Of a stretch of DNA of 64,000 nt, positions 42,694 to 52,319 are shown piece after piece. Source of the stretch: Bin5 sp965221145 (GTDB taxonomy: Bacteria; Chloroflexota; Anaerolineae; Caldilineales; Caldilineaceae). The stretch covers positions 3,596,001 to 3,660,000 of the forward strand of contig OZ244877.1 of NCBI GenBank assembly GCA_965221145.1, read 5' to 3'. Made by a program: the position numbers and the translations under genes. The notes beneath the pieces were generated by a model. It searched no databases, was not told the origin of the DNA, and saw only the letters and a list, made by a program, of their open reading frames with translations. Positions within the stretch are counted from its first letter, which is position 1. The number at the start of each line of letters is the position of its first letter.

Positions 42694-43940
42694 CTATGCA
42701 GGGGGGCGCCCCTGTGCGCACACTGCCCTTTGGAGAGAGCCATTTCTTTGGCGAAGAGGATATCGAAGCGCTTGCAGACGTGATTCAGTCAGGCTCACTC
42801 GGCAAGGGGCCGAAGGTAGCGCAGTTTGAACGTGAATTTGCCGCGCGGCACGGCGTCGCCCACGTCGTCACCGTAACCTCCGGCACCGCGGCCATGCACA
42901 CCTGCGTCGGCGCGATCAATCCCGATCCGGGAGATGAGATCATCGTAACGCCCTGGACATCGGGAGGCAGCATCATCGGCACGCTGCTCCACAACTGCGT
43001 GCCCATATTCGCCGACATTGACGACACCTACACGCTGGACCCAGCCGATGTCGAAGCCAAGATCACGCCCAGAACGCGCGCCATCATCGCCGTGCATCTC
43101 TTCGGCAACCCATGCGACATGGCGGCTCTGCGCGACATAGCCGACCGCCACCAGCTTTTCCTGATAGAAGACTGCTGCCAGTCCCATTTCGCAGAATTCC
43201 AGGGACAGGTTGTCGGCTCGATGGGCGACATCAGCGGCTTCAGCTTCGGGGGCAAGCATCTCTCAGCCGGGGGCGGCGGCGCCATTATGACCGACAATGA
43301 GACGCTTTGGGAACGCGGCCTGATCTTCTCCGACTGCGCGCTGCCGCGCAACGGCGGGCCATTCGAAGGGCGGCCCTACGCCAACTACTTCCTGGCCCCC
43401 AACTACAAGCTGAACGATCTGTTGGCAGCGGTCCTGCTCTCCCAATTGAAGAAGGTGGACGGCTACATCGAGAAGAAGATCTGGGCGGCCCACCAGATCA
43501 TTGAACAGGTCTCGAATATCGAACAGATCACGGCGCAGCGCGTGCGCGAGGGCGATCGCAATACCTATTGGGTGATGGGCATGACGCTGGATACGGACAA
43601 GATGGAGTGCGACGCCTGGGAGTTTGCGCAGGCGCTCAACCATGAGGGCATCCCCGCCGGGGGTCCGTACATCGGCTCGGGCAAAGAGGGGCCGCTCTAC
43701 CGCAACCAGTTCCTGGCCGAGCCAAACTGCTATGGCCGCAGCCACTTCCCCTTCGACTACAAGCGGGACAAGCCAATCGACTACCGATTGGCCGATTGCC
43801 CCAACGGCGAAAAGCTCATGCGGCGCGGCTTCAGCTTTCAGATGCAGCCCAGCCTCGATGATGAAGACGTTGCCGACATCTCTGCCGCGGTCCGCAAAGT
43901 GTTTGGACACTACCGCAAACGCAACCATTCCGGCATTTAG
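42678..43940 (+). CDS. DegT/DnrJ/EryC1-family PLP aminotransferase
   Basis: A 420-residue protein with the SGTAAMHTCVGAI turn, IEDCCQSHFAEF aspartate and the catalytic lysine in FSFGGKHLS (Lys193). AAGGAG lies 11 bp before ATG 42678, inside the preceding gene; the longer open frame from 42522 is not used. Its sequence is close in layout to 2026-3258. It begins a plus-strand run with an unknown 196-residue protein and two dehydrogenases, so it probably aminates a keto intermediate made by them. Confidence 0.9.
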   Translation: MGEQLAMQGGAPVRTLPFGESHFFGEEDIEALADVIQSGSLGKGPKVAQFEREFAARHGVAHVVTVTSGTAAMHTCVGAINPDPGDEIIVTPWTSGGSIIGTLLHNCVPIFADIDDTYTLDPADVEAKITPRTRAIIAVHLFGNPCDMAALRDIADRHQLFLIEDCCQSHFAEFQGQVVGSMGDISGFSFGGKHLSAGGGGAIMTDNETLWERGLIFSDCALPRNGGPFEGRPYANYFLAPNYKLNDLLAAVLLSQLKKVDGYIEKKIWAAHQIIEQVSNIEQITAQRVREGDRNTYWVMGMTLDTDKMECDAWEFAQALNHEGIPAGGPYIGSGKEGPLYRNQFLAEPNCYGRSHFPFDYKRDKPIDYRLADCPNGEKLMRRGFSFQMQPSLDDEDVADISAAVRKVFGHYRKRNHSGI

Positions 43941-43955
43941 CTGAACTGTATACCC

Positions 43956-44546
43956 ATGACACGTCAAACGAGCGACCAGACGCCCGTCTGGTGCGGCATC
44001 CACTATCTGCTTTATTTGCGCCGACCGGGCGAGGAACGGGACACCACCCGTTTCAGCCTGTTCCAGACCGAGTACAGCCCGGCAGGCGCTGGTCACGCGG
44101 CCTTCCTGTATACCGATCCCGCCTGCATGCAGTCCGCGCCGGTCAACGCTGTCTACACCGACAATCCGGAGTTGGCGGCATGGCTGTACAACAGGATGTA
44201 TCGCGACCGCGACAACCCGCTGGCCGAATGCGGCGAACCGATCATCACCGCCCGCTTTGGCCGCAGCGGCGATATGCGCCGCCAACTGAACTATACAATT
44301 GACACGGCGCACGGCCACATCGCAGCAACCTGGGCCGACCTGGAGCCTCCCTTTGTTCACCACGGCGCGGGTGGGAGTTCCAGCGTTTATACCTACTGCT
44401 TCTTTGTCGTAGCCACTCGCGCCAGCCTGACAATAGACGGTGAAGTCGTGCCCGGCGCAATTTATCCCCGCCAGGACTGGATCCCCCTGGTGGGGCGGCC
44501 GCTCAGTTCATGCCTGATTGGCGACGAGTTCTGGGCCACCCGGTAA
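43956..44546 (+). CDS. Uncharacterised 196-residue protein
   Basis: No family recognised. The protein has many aromatic and beta-prone segments (WCGIHYLLYLRRPG, VYTYCFFVVATRASLTIDG, GDEFWATR) and no signal peptide or membrane span. It lies 15 bp after DegT and 22 bp before a dehydrogenase, so it is part of the same operon. Its shape suggests a single beta-sandwich or cupin-like domain; that is a guess. Confidence 0.6.
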   Translation: MTRQTSDQTPVWCGIHYLLYLRRPGEERDTTRFSLFQTEYSPAGAGHAAFLYTDPACMQSAPVNAVYTDNPELAAWLYNRMYRDRDNPLAECGEPIITARFGRSGDMRRQLNYTIDTAHGHIAATWADLEPPFVHHGAGGSSSVYTYCFFVVATRASLTIDGEVVPGAIYPRQDWIPLVGRPLSSCLIGDEFWATR

Positions 44547-44568
44547 CACCCCAGTCGGAGATAAATCA

Positions 44569-45606
44569 ATGACCAAAAAGCTGCGATTTGCCCAAGCCGG
44601 TGTCTCGTTGATGCACGCAAACATGTATCGGGACACGCTGATGCTCCTGCAGGACGAGCTTGAACTGGTCGGCTTCTACGACCCCGATCCGGAAGCGGTC
44701 AAACCCAACTTGAAGGAAGATGTCCAGGATGTCCCCTTCTACGACAGTCTCGGCGACCTGCTGACGCAGGCCAGGCCCGATGCCGTGATGGTCTCCACCT
44801 ATTTGAAGGATATGCCCTCGTGGATGCTACAGGTGGCTGAGGCCGGTGTCCATGTCTGGGGCGAGAAACCGTTTGCCGTCCACTCCAGCCAGCTTGTCCC
44901 GGTCGCCGAAGCTGTGCGCCGCAACAATCTCCATTTCTCCTGCGGTTACACCTGGCGTTTCCACCCGCTCGCCCAGCTAATCAACGAGACGTGGGCCTCT
45001 GGACTCTTGGGCAAGCCCTACTCCATCGAATTCACCTTCCTGACTTCGAGCGTCGCCAGACGCGATCCACAGACCTGGTACTTCAGCCGCGAGAACGCGG
45101 GCGGGGGCATTCTCAACTGGTTGGGCTGCCACTGGTTCGACCTGATGCGCTACCTGTCCGGCGCGGACGTTGTGCGCGTCGCGGCCATTGAGGCCAATGT
45201 AGGCGGACACGACATCGACGTTGAGGATGCCGCGTCCGTCTCTCTCGGCTTCGACAACGGCATGATCGGCAGCCTCCATGGCGGCTACTTCACGTCGGGC
45301 GACGGCGAGGTCTCGATCGGCCTGCGGGGGTCGGACGGCTGGGTCAAGTGGAAAGTGGATGAGGGGTACTGCATCATCAAGAGCACGCACCCGGACTGGT
45401 CGGGCGCGCCGACGCGCAGATTCGATATGCCCTCGCCGCCGGTCCCCGGTTACGGACCCGAGGGCAGAGCCTCGATCCAGGCATTTGCAGCCGCTATTCG
45501 CGGAGAAGGGAGCAGTGGGTATGAGGTGGAAGAGATCATCAAGTCCCTCCAAATCATCGAGGCCGCTCACGAGTCGGCTGCCCAGGGAAAGACGGTCACA
45601 CTATGA
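44569..45606 (+). CDS. Gfo/Idh/MocA-family oxidoreductase
   Basis: This 345-residue protein has EKP at 99-101 and WLGCHWFDLMRYL in the C-terminal domain. The nucleotide loop is unusual (AQAGVSLMHANMY, 8-20), without the glycine triplet. GGAGATAAATCA precedes the ATG at 44569. Its stop codon overlaps the next dehydrogenase's start (ATGA), showing translational coupling of the two. Confidence 0.88.
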   Translation: MTKKLRFAQAGVSLMHANMYRDTLMLLQDELELVGFYDPDPEAVKPNLKEDVQDVPFYDSLGDLLTQARPDAVMVSTYLKDMPSWMLQVAEAGVHVWGEKPFAVHSSQLVPVAEAVRRNNLHFSCGYTWRFHPLAQLINETWASGLLGKPYSIEFTFLTSSVARRDPQTWYFSRENAGGGILNWLGCHWFDLMRYLSGADVVRVAAIEANVGGHDIDVEDAASVSLGFDNGMIGSLHGGYFTSGDGEVSIGLRGSDGWVKWKVDEGYCIIKSTHPDWSGAPTRRFDMPSPPVPGYGPEGRASIQAFAAAIRGEGSSGYEVEEIIKSLQIIEAAHESAAQGKTVTL

Positions 45607-46697
45607 ATGAGAATGGACAACCCTTGCGGGCGGCAGTGGTCGGCCTGCGCATGCACGCCGGTGGCCTGGAGCCGGACCGCAATCACGGCCTGATCAAGTC
45701 CTTCTATGGCCAGGAAGATGCCCAGATCGTGGCCTACTGCGAATGGGACGCGGATGAGGCCGCGGCCCTGGAGAGCCTGGCGCGGCATGACCCGTCAGCG
45801 CGCATCTACACCAGTCTGAGCGATCTGTTGGAGCAGGAAGAGTTTGAATTGGCCGTAGTGATGCTGCCGCCGAATGAGGCGACGCCCGCTGCCCTGCGGC
45901 TGGCCGAGGCCGGCAAGCATCTCTTCATCGAGAAGCAGGCTGCCCGCACCGCGCCCGAACTCCTGCCCCTGTGCCAACTGGCTGCCGAGCGCAATCTTGT
46001 CGTACAGATCGGCTATCCTTGGCCGCGCCATCCGGTGGCGCAGGAGATCCGGCGCTGCCTGGACGGGGGCGTGCTGGGGAAACTTCTCGCCATGGAGGCC
46101 AGGTTGGTGACAATTCAGGTTGCGCCTGGACTGCGCGAGCCAGAGCATTGGATGTACCGCCGCGCAACCGAGGGGGGCGGAATTCTGCACATGGAAGGCG
46201 GCCATTGGCTGACGCTCTTCCAGATGTTTGCGCAAGCGCGCGCGCGCTCGGTGACGGCCCTGTGCAGCCGCCGCACCGATGAGAGTGAAGAAGGGGTGGA
46301 GGATGCCGCCACAGTGGCGCTGGAGTATGCCAACGGCGTCCATGCCTGTCTGCACATGGGCTACCTGCTCACCGCGGCCGGCCCGCGCAACGACACCTTC
46401 ATGGCCGTGCGCGGTCATCTGGGCGCGGCCACCTGGGAGCAGGTCGGCGACGGCAAACTGGTCATCAACAGCGCCGCGCCGCAATGGCAGGGTGCGCCGC
46501 AGCGCACCTTCAACTTCCCGCCCGCGCCGCGGCCCGTGTACGCGGAGCAGTGGGGCTTCGAATACGTGGCCGACTTTGTGCATGCGGTGCGCGACGGCGG
46601 CAAGGCTGTAGTCAGCGTCGATGACGGTCACCACATCTTGCAGATATTCGACGCCGCCTATGAATCTTCGCGCACGGGCCGCCGAGTTGAGTTGTAG
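45603..46697 (+). CDS. Gfo/Idh/MocA-family oxidoreductase (EKQ variant)
   Basis: A 364-residue protein. The catalytic motif is EKQ (110-112) rather than EKP, keeping the lysine. The nucleotide loop is VVGLRMHAGG. The C-terminal domain has HMEGGHWLTLF. Coupled by ATGA to the preceding gene, so the two may form a heteromer or act in sequence. It converges on the PhyH gene 46719-47516 with only 21 bp between stops. Confidence 0.85.
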   Translation: MNENGQPLRAAVVGLRMHAGGLEPDRNHGLIKSFYGQEDAQIVAYCEWDADEAAALESLARHDPSARIYTSLSDLLEQEEFELAVVMLPPNEATPAALRLAEAGKHLFIEKQAARTAPELLPLCQLAAERNLVVQIGYPWPRHPVAQEIRRCLDGGVLGKLLAMEARLVTIQVAPGLREPEHWMYRRATEGGGILHMEGGHWLTLFQMFAQARARSVTALCSRRTDESEEGVEDAATVALEYANGVHACLHMGYLLTAAGPRNDTFMAVRGHLGAATWEQVGDGKLVINSAAPQWQGAPQRTFNFPPAPRPVYAEQWGFEYVADFVHAVRDGGKAVVSVDDGHHILQIFDAAYESSRTGRRVEL

Positions 46698-46718
46698 TCG
46701 CTCTCAGATGAAGAGAGT

Positions 46719-47516
46719 CTACACTCTGCCCGGAAACTCCTTGCCGCGGATCAGCATGAAGCGGAATTCGCCGCGCGGCTTCTCACATTCGGTCCGGAGA
46801 CGCCCTTCCTCGTCTTTAATGCCCAGGTACATCGTCTCGGCGCGGAGGTAATGGAGGGCCAGTCCGCGGCGGCGGTTGGGCGTTGTGTTGGCGCCGGTGC
46901 GGTGAAAGTTGAGGCCGTGATGGAACATGCAGCTTCCAGCCGGCAGCTCCACCGGCGCAGGCTTGTTCACCAGCGGATTAGACAAGAAATCATCCTGTCT
47001 TTCGCGTGCGATCGGGCCCCAATTGTGGCTGCCGGGGATCACGGTCATGCAACCGTTCTCGATCGTCGCATCATCCAGCGCCACCCAGCAGCTGATGTGC
47101 CCCTGGGGCGCGAATTGTTGCCACGCCAACGAGTCCTGATGCCAGTCGGTGACAGTGCCGTTGAAGCGAGGCTTCATCATCAGCTGGTCGGTATAGAGCT
47201 TGATATTGGGGCCTAGCAGGTCTTCGATGACATTGACGATCTCCGGCTTGCGGGCGACGCGCTCAAACTCGTCATCGAAGTAGCAGAGGTGGGTCATTTT
47301 GCGCACTGCGTCCAGCGGCTCCACATCGTCCGGCAGGCCATCGCTGAACTTGGCCTCGAACTGAATGTAACGGGGCGGAACGTGTTTGACCTTGCCGCTG
47401 ATGATGTCCTCACTGCGTTGACGCACGACATCCAGTTCTTCGTCAGAAAGGATGCGGTGATAGGGCAGATAGCCGTTTTCCCAGAAGGATTCTTTCTGTT
47501 CGACTGTCAGGGTCAT
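46719..47516 (-). CDS. Phytanoyl-CoA dioxygenase (PhyH)-family oxygenase
   Basis: A 265-residue Fe(II)/2-oxoglutarate oxygenase. Iron ligands HQD (His126, Asp128) and the distal His in GLNFHRTGAN (about 205) are present, as is the IPGSHNWGP motif. ATG 47516 has GAGGAG 9 bp upstream; a longer frame to 47594 lacks a ribosome site. It is only distantly similar to the PhyH protein at 24319. It is the sole minus-strand gene among the dehydrogenases and so may be controlled separately. Confidence 0.88.
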   Translation of the reverse strand: MTLTVEQKESFWENGYLPYHRILSDEELDVVRQRSEDIISGKVKHVPPRYIQFEAKFSDGLPDDVEPLDAVRKMTHLCYFDDEFERVARKPEIVNVIEDLLGPNIKLYTDQLMMKPRFNGTVTDWHQDSLAWQQFAPQGHISCWVALDDATIENGCMTVIPGSHNWGPIARERQDDFLSNPLVNKPAPVELPAGSCMFHHGLNFHRTGANTTPNRRRGLALHYLRAETMYLGIKDEEGRLRTECEKPRGEFRFMLIRGKEFPGRV

Positions 47517-47746
47517 GAGTGGAACTCCTCTTCTGTTATAATTGGATTGTTCTTGGTTTTGCGTGTCGCCGCCGCCAGTTGTGTCGAAGGGCACTTAAGT
47601 CGCAGAACTGAAAACTGCACTAAGAGTATACCGAAAAGGCGAAAACGCTGCCAATCAGTAACAGGTTGCCTGTGACGAGTCACCAGAGTGGCGGCTGGCA
47701 ACTGATCACTGGCCACTGGCAACTTAACTGACCGGGGGTAGAGACA

Positions 47747-48637
47747 ATGATACGAATCGGCATGATCGGAGCGGACAGCACCCATACGGAAGCGTGGACA
47801 CAACTGGTCAACCCGCCCGGCGGCCTGTTGCACGGACAAGCGCAGGTCGTCAAACTGTGGGGAGAAGATGCCGATCAGGCCCGCGCCAAGGCGAACGACT
47901 TTCAGATTCCCGCTGTCGTCGATTCGCCGGCGGACGTCTTGAGCGATGTTGACCTGGTCATGGTTGTCAACCGCTATGGCGACGACCATCCGCCCCACGC
48001 CCGGCTGGCCATTGAAGCAGGCATCCCCACTTTCGTCGACAAGCCCTTCGCCAATGACATTGAAGACGTTCACTCGTTGGCCAGCCTGGCCGCGCAACGC
48101 GACGTGCCGCTGATGTCCTGCTCGGCGCTGCGCTATGCGGTTGAGATCATGGCCTTGCAAGAAAAGATGGCGGGCTTTGGCGCGCTGAACTGCGCGGTGA
48201 TCAGCGGCGCGGCAGCCGGTGACTTCCCCGATCCGCGCGCCAGGCACCCTTTCTTCTATGGCATCCACGCGATCGAGTTGCTGCACACGCTGTTGGGGGG
48301 CGGCGCTGAAGCTGTCACGACGCGGCGCACCGACCGTTGCGATATCGGCCTGGTCCACTACGACGACGGCCGGCAGGGAGTCGTCAATCTGCTCCACAAG
48401 ACGCCCGGCTTCTATCACGGTGCCGTCTTCGGCGCGCAGGGCTGGGGCGAGGCCGACGTTGTCGACGCCGAACGCTTCTATTCAGGAACGCTGGAGCGCG
48501 TCATCAAGATGGCCGCCAGCGGCGAGCCACCCTTCCCTATCGCCTGGTCAGTCGAGATTATGGCGGTGATGGCCGCAATGGTGCGCTCCGCTGAGGACAA
48601 CGGGCGCACCGTGCCGCTCAGCGAACTCCTTCAATAA
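47747..48637 (+). CDS. Gfo/Idh/MocA-family oxidoreductase, short form
   Basis: At 296 residues this is shorter than usual for the family. The Rossmann start MIRIGMIGADSTHTEAW differs from the GxGxxG rule, and the catalytic motif is DKP (98-100). YGIHAIELLHTLLGGG carries the substrate-side histidine. GGGGTAGAGACA precedes the ATG. A repeat copy follows its stop within 25 bp. Confidence 0.85.
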   Translation: MIRIGMIGADSTHTEAWTQLVNPPGGLLHGQAQVVKLWGEDADQARAKANDFQIPAVVDSPADVLSDVDLVMVVNRYGDDHPPHARLAIEAGIPTFVDKPFANDIEDVHSLASLAAQRDVPLMSCSALRYAVEIMALQEKMAGFGALNCAVISGAAAGDFPDPRARHPFFYGIHAIELLHTLLGGGAEAVTTRRTDRCDIGLVHYDDGRQGVVNLLHKTPGFYHGAVFGAQGWGEADVVDAERFYSGTLERVIKMAASGEPPFPIAWSVEIMAVMAAMVRSAEDNGRTVPLSELLQ

Positions 48638-48660
48638 CCGCGCCTTTTTCAACTATCTAT

Positions 48661-48798
48661 TGTGAATCCCGTTTGAATCCGAGACTTTTCTCACGGATTA
48701 CGCAATTGAAACGTGGCCGTCTCGCCTGCCCTTACGCAATACGGAATACGCTCTACGCAATTCAGGAAAAAGCGGGTTCTCAATGTGAACGCACATTA
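48661..48798 (+). repeat. 140-bp dispersed repeat, copy A
   Basis: It begins TGTGAATCCCGTTTGAA, carries CGCAATTGAAACGTGGC and TACGCAATACGGAATACGC, and ends AGCGGGTTCTCAATGTGAAC, then GCACATTA. It is the reference for copies B (53488), C (36138), D (54892) and partial E (24261). Confidence 0.82.
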
Positions 48799-48825
48799 CT
48801 TGCCACCATTCATTAGGGTCTTTTC

Positions 48826-49836
48826 ATGACGAACTCACCTTTACAGATTGCACTTGTAGGCCCGGGCCGCATGGGGCGCGTCTACGCCCGCCTGGCCAGC
48901 GAACTGAGCGAGACCCGACTGGTCGCCGTCTGTGGCCGCAGTGAAGGGTCCACCAATGAAGTAGCAGAACAGTATCAGATACCCGGATATCCCCGCGCCC
49001 GGCACGAGGAGATGCTGGCCAACCACGCGGAGATCGACGCCGTCGTCGTCTCGCCGTCAGAATGGATGCACACGGCGCCAGTGTTGGCTGCGCTGGAGGC
49101 GGACAAGCACGTCCTGGTGGAGAAGCCGATGGCCGTCTCGCTTGCCGACGCGCAGACGATGGTGGATACGGCTGACCGAGTTGGCGTGCATCTCATGGTC
49201 TGCCAAAGTCTGCGCTTCGACCATCCCTACGCGGCCATGCGCCAGGCCGTCGCCGCGGGTGAAATCGGCGAGGTGATGCACCTCTACTCGCGGCGCAATA
49301 CGATCCAGGTGGCCGCCGCGCGCGTGCTGGGCGAGTTCTCGCTGGCCTACTGGCTGACGCCCCACGACATCGACATGATGCTATGGACGGTTGGGCGCCC
49401 AATCACCAGCGTGAAAGCGTATTCGCGCGAGCGCGCCAAAGGCCGCCAGGACTTTATAATCGCCGTGTTTACCTTCGACAACGGCGTTGTGGGCGTGCTG
49501 GAGACCTCATGGAGCACACCGGCCTTCAGCGGACGCCCCCAGTCAGAGCATTTCAGCATTCATGGCACGCGCGGCGCCGCCGAAGTGTTGGGCCACGAAA
49601 ACGCCGTCGCCATCTACCACGTTGACGGCCAGCCGGACTATCCCGACATTGGCTATACGCCTGTGCTGCACGGGCGGCAAGAGGGGATGTTCCGTTCACT
49701 GTTCAGCCATTTCGTCGGCGTCGTACAGGGAAAGTGGGCGCCGGTCGTCACCGGCAGAGATGGCTTGGCCGCGATCCAGGTGGCCGCCGCGCTCGAACGC
49801 TCTTTGGAAAGCGGCAACGAAGAGCAAGTAGTTTGA
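48826..49836 (+). CDS. Gfo/Idh/MocA-family oxidoreductase (canonical)
   Basis: A 336-residue protein with the nucleotide loop LVGPGRMGRVYA (10-21), EKP at 99-101 and WLTPHDIDMMLW in the C-terminal domain: the classic inositol-dehydrogenase-like set. It is followed at once by a strong inverted repeat (49834-49889) that may end transcription. Substrate unknown; a polyol or sugar is expected. Confidence 0.92.
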   Translation: MTNSPLQIALVGPGRMGRVYARLASELSETRLVAVCGRSEGSTNEVAEQYQIPGYPRARHEEMLANHAEIDAVVVSPSEWMHTAPVLAALEADKHVLVEKPMAVSLADAQTMVDTADRVGVHLMVCQSLRFDHPYAAMRQAVAAGEIGEVMHLYSRRNTIQVAAARVLGEFSLAYWLTPHDIDMMLWTVGRPITSVKAYSRERAKGRQDFIIAVFTFDNGVVGVLETSWSTPAFSGRPQSEHFSIHGTRGAAEVLGHENAVAIYHVDGQPDYPDIGYTPVLHGRQEGMFRSLFSHFVGVVQGKWAPVVTGRDGLAAIQVAAALERSLESGNEEQVV

Positions 49837-49889
49837 AGGTTTTTTGTATTGGCGTTGGCAATGAAAGCCTCTCCGCCAAAAAACCTTCA
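49834..49889 (+). terminator. Inverted repeat after dehydrogenase gene, possible terminator
   Basis: TGAAGGTTTTTTG (49834-49846) pairs with CAAAAAACCTTCA (49877-49889), overlapping the stop codon. The loop of about 30 bp is long for a classical rho-independent terminator, so a mobile-element remnant is an alternative. Confidence 0.45.
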
Positions 49890-50032
49890 AAAACGATAAT
49901 CGGGTTCATTTCGTCTTCAATTATCAGGACAATGAACGATACAATTCTCTGCTCGGGTTGATGCGCGGGACGGGGATTGTTCAAATCGTCCGGGACTTTG
50001 GAATCCCGCGCAACGCAGTAGAAAGGTGTAGC

Positions 50033-51067
50033 ATGACGGTCTACTGGGGAATTCTGGGGGCGGGTAAGATCGCGGCGGCGCAGATGGCCCCGGCCATTGC
50101 CGCGACGCCCGGCCACGAACTTGCTGCCGTCATGCGGCGGGAGTTGAGCGCCGCCCGGCAGTTCGCCGACGACCACGGGGCGAAGCGCGCCTTTGACAGT
50201 GAGCAAGCGCTGTTGGCCGATCCCCAGGTCAATGCCGTTTACGTGGCAACGCCGCCCCATCTCCATGCCCGGCAGACCATCCTGGCCGCGCAGGCTGGCA
50301 AACATATTCTCTGCGAGAAGCCGATGGCGCTGAACACTGGCGAAGCCCGTCAAATGATTGCAGCCTGTCGCGCCAATGGCGTCGCGCTGATGATCTGTTA
50401 CTATCAGCGTTTCAACGCACGCCATCAGCGCATCAAAGCTCTTGTGGATGAGGGCGCGATCGGGCAGGTCACCGCGGCGCGCATCAACTTCTCCGAACGG
50501 TTCCCGCCGCAGCCGGGGCCTTGGCATCACGATCCCGCCATCAGCGGCGGCGGCTCCCTCATGGATCTGGGCATCCACTGCATCGACCTGATGCGTTATC
50601 TGTGCGGCCCGGTCGAATCGGTCGCGGCGCTGGTGGATACTCTGGTTGACGACTCGCCGGTCGAGGACACGGCCACGCTGCTCTTGCGTCTGGCCAGCGG
50701 CGCCCAGGCCGTCGTCACCAGCCACTGGACGACCGCCAACCATGACCCGGAGCGATTCAACTGTCTGGAAGTCTGCGGCGCCGAGGGCACCATCGTGGCC
50801 GCCCCGATTCAGGCCAAAGATTCGGCCGGCGTGTTAAAGGTGATCACGGCAGAAGGGATTCAGGACCTTTCCGTCGAACCCGGTGGACAGCGTCCGCATC
50901 GGGCGCTGCTGAGCGCCTTTGCCGACACTGTTGCCGGTGACAAGCCGAATCCAATTGCCGGAGAGGAAGGATTGGCCGGTCTCGCGGTCGTCGAAGCTGC
51001 CCACGAGTCGGCCCGCGGCGGCCATTGCATCACAGTCAATGATCCCCCCACCGTGTACGACACATAG
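50033..51067 (+). CDS. Gfo/Idh/MocA-family oxidoreductase (canonical)
   Basis: A 344-residue protein: loop ILGAGKIAAAQM (7-18), EKP at 95-97, and MDLGIHCIDLMRYL with the substrate histidine. GAAAGGTGTAGC precedes ATG 50033; the frame opens earlier at 49958 without a ribosome site. It resembles trans-1,2-dihydrobenzenediol or glucose-fructose oxidoreductase-like members in overall motif spacing, which is not enough for a substrate. It is the last of the dehydrogenase run. Confidence 0.92.
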   Translation: MTVYWGILGAGKIAAAQMAPAIAATPGHELAAVMRRELSAARQFADDHGAKRAFDSEQALLADPQVNAVYVATPPHLHARQTILAAQAGKHILCEKPMALNTGEARQMIAACRANGVALMICYYQRFNARHQRIKALVDEGAIGQVTAARINFSERFPPQPGPWHHDPAISGGGSLMDLGIHCIDLMRYLCGPVESVAALVDTLVDDSPVEDTATLLLRLASGAQAVVTSHWTTANHDPERFNCLEVCGAEGTIVAAPIQAKDSAGVLKVITAEGIQDLSVEPGGQRPHRALLSAFADTVAGDKPNPIAGEEGLAGLAVVEAAHESARGGHCITVNDPPTVYDT

Positions 51068-51197
51068 GGCCCAAGAGTCGTGGACGCGGCGTTCGCCAAA
51101 GGGACATCTCCCCCGCAACGGCGCGCTTCAACTCCCATCAGAGACCCGATCAAATCTGCGTCCTAGAGGGCGCGACTGAACGGAATAGGATAGATCA

Positions 51198-52259
51198 GTG
51201 CGCGGAGTTTTCTTCTGGGAAGCGGGAGGTCTGGTGCTGGACAAGGCCAACCCCTATGGCGGCCTGCTGGCGCAAGCGATGCGCGGGGTCGGCGTCGAGC
51301 TAGAGGCGGGGTATCCCGACACACTGACGCGGGAGTGGCTGTTCCAGAACCAGGGCCGTATCGAAATCCTGCACCTCAATTGGCCCCACTATATGTACGA
51401 CGAACCTGACATGAACGATCGGTTGGCGCGCTGCGCTCAGGCCATAGACAATCTGGCGCTGGCGCGCACGCTCGGTTACAAGATCGTGTGGACGGTGCAT
51501 AACCTCTATCCCCACGAGAGCAGCAGCCGAGACTTGGATCACCTGGCCCGGATCGCGATTACACATCTCGCCGACGCCTTGATCGTTCACTGCAACCACG
51601 CCCGCGAACTCGTGCGCACCCATTTCCATCGCAATGAGGGCGTCTTTGTCATTCCCCATGGCAACTTCATTGAGCCATATCCCAACAACATCAGTCGAGA
51701 GGATGCCCGGCGGGAACTGGGTTTGAAAGACGACAACTTCGTCTACTTTAACTTCGGCAACGTGCGCCGCTACAAAGGGATCGAGCGATTGCTGGAGGTC
51801 TTCCAGTCTCTGTCCGGGGAGCATCTTCGCCTGTTGCTCGGGGCCAAGTACTACACCGAATACGGCGAACAGGTCGTTGCTTCAATATCGGCAACCGATA
51901 GGCGGGTGGTGGTACGCTCTTCCCGCTTCTTTGCAAACGAAGAGTTGCAACTGCTCTTCAACGCGGCTAACGTGGGGGTGTTCCCCTTTTCTGAAGTTCT
52001 GACGTCCGGCTCGGTGATCACTGCGCTCTCCTTTGGCATACCCGTCATCGTCCCGGCAGTCGGTTGTCTGCCGGAGGTGGCGCTCCCTCCTGCAGGCATC
52101 GTATATGACCCGGAAGATGCTGACGGATTGCGAAAAGCCATGCTGGAGATTCAGGAGCGGGACATCTCCTCCATGAGCGAAGCTGCCTGCCAGCGTGCGC
52201 ACGACTTGGATTGGGCGCAGATAGCAGAGCGGACGCGGCAGGCTTATGAGTACGAGTAG
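51198..52259 (+). CDS. Family 4-like (GT-B) glycosyltransferase
   Basis: A 353-residue GT-B enzyme starting with GTG at 51198 (AGGATAGATCA upstream). The N-domain has KIVWTVHNLYPHE and an acceptor-side LIVHCNHARE; the C-domain has VYFNFGNVRRYKGIERLLEVF and the nucleotide-sugar site PFSEVLTSGSVITALSFGIPVI, with the E..x7..E pattern shortened. It transfers a sugar from a nucleotide donor, probably for cell-surface glycans. It is separated from the dehydrogenases by 130 bp and is followed by a methyltransferase of foreign look. Confidence 0.82.
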   Translation: MRGVFFWEAGGLVLDKANPYGGLLAQAMRGVGVELEAGYPDTLTREWLFQNQGRIEILHLNWPHYMYDEPDMNDRLARCAQAIDNLALARTLGYKIVWTVHNLYPHESSSRDLDHLARIAITHLADALIVHCNHARELVRTHFHRNEGVFVIPHGNFIEPYPNNISREDARRELGLKDDNFVYFNFGNVRRYKGIERLLEVFQSLSGEHLRLLLGAKYYTEYGEQVVASISATDRRVVVRSSRFFANEELQLLFNAANVGVFPFSEVLTSGSVITALSFGIPVIVPAVGCLPEVALPPAGIVYDPEDADGLRKAMLEIQERDISSMSEAACQRAHDLDWAQIAERTRQAYEYE

Positions 52260-52319
52260 AAGGATCGACGCACAACTGTGAAAGTGTGAGAGCCAAGTGT
52301 AATCTGCAGGAAACTTCAG

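Noticed and set aside
47517..47746. TATAAT at 47537 as a divergent promoter between PhyH and a dehydrogenase
   Set aside because: No -35 at proper spacing on either strand; left out as a feature.
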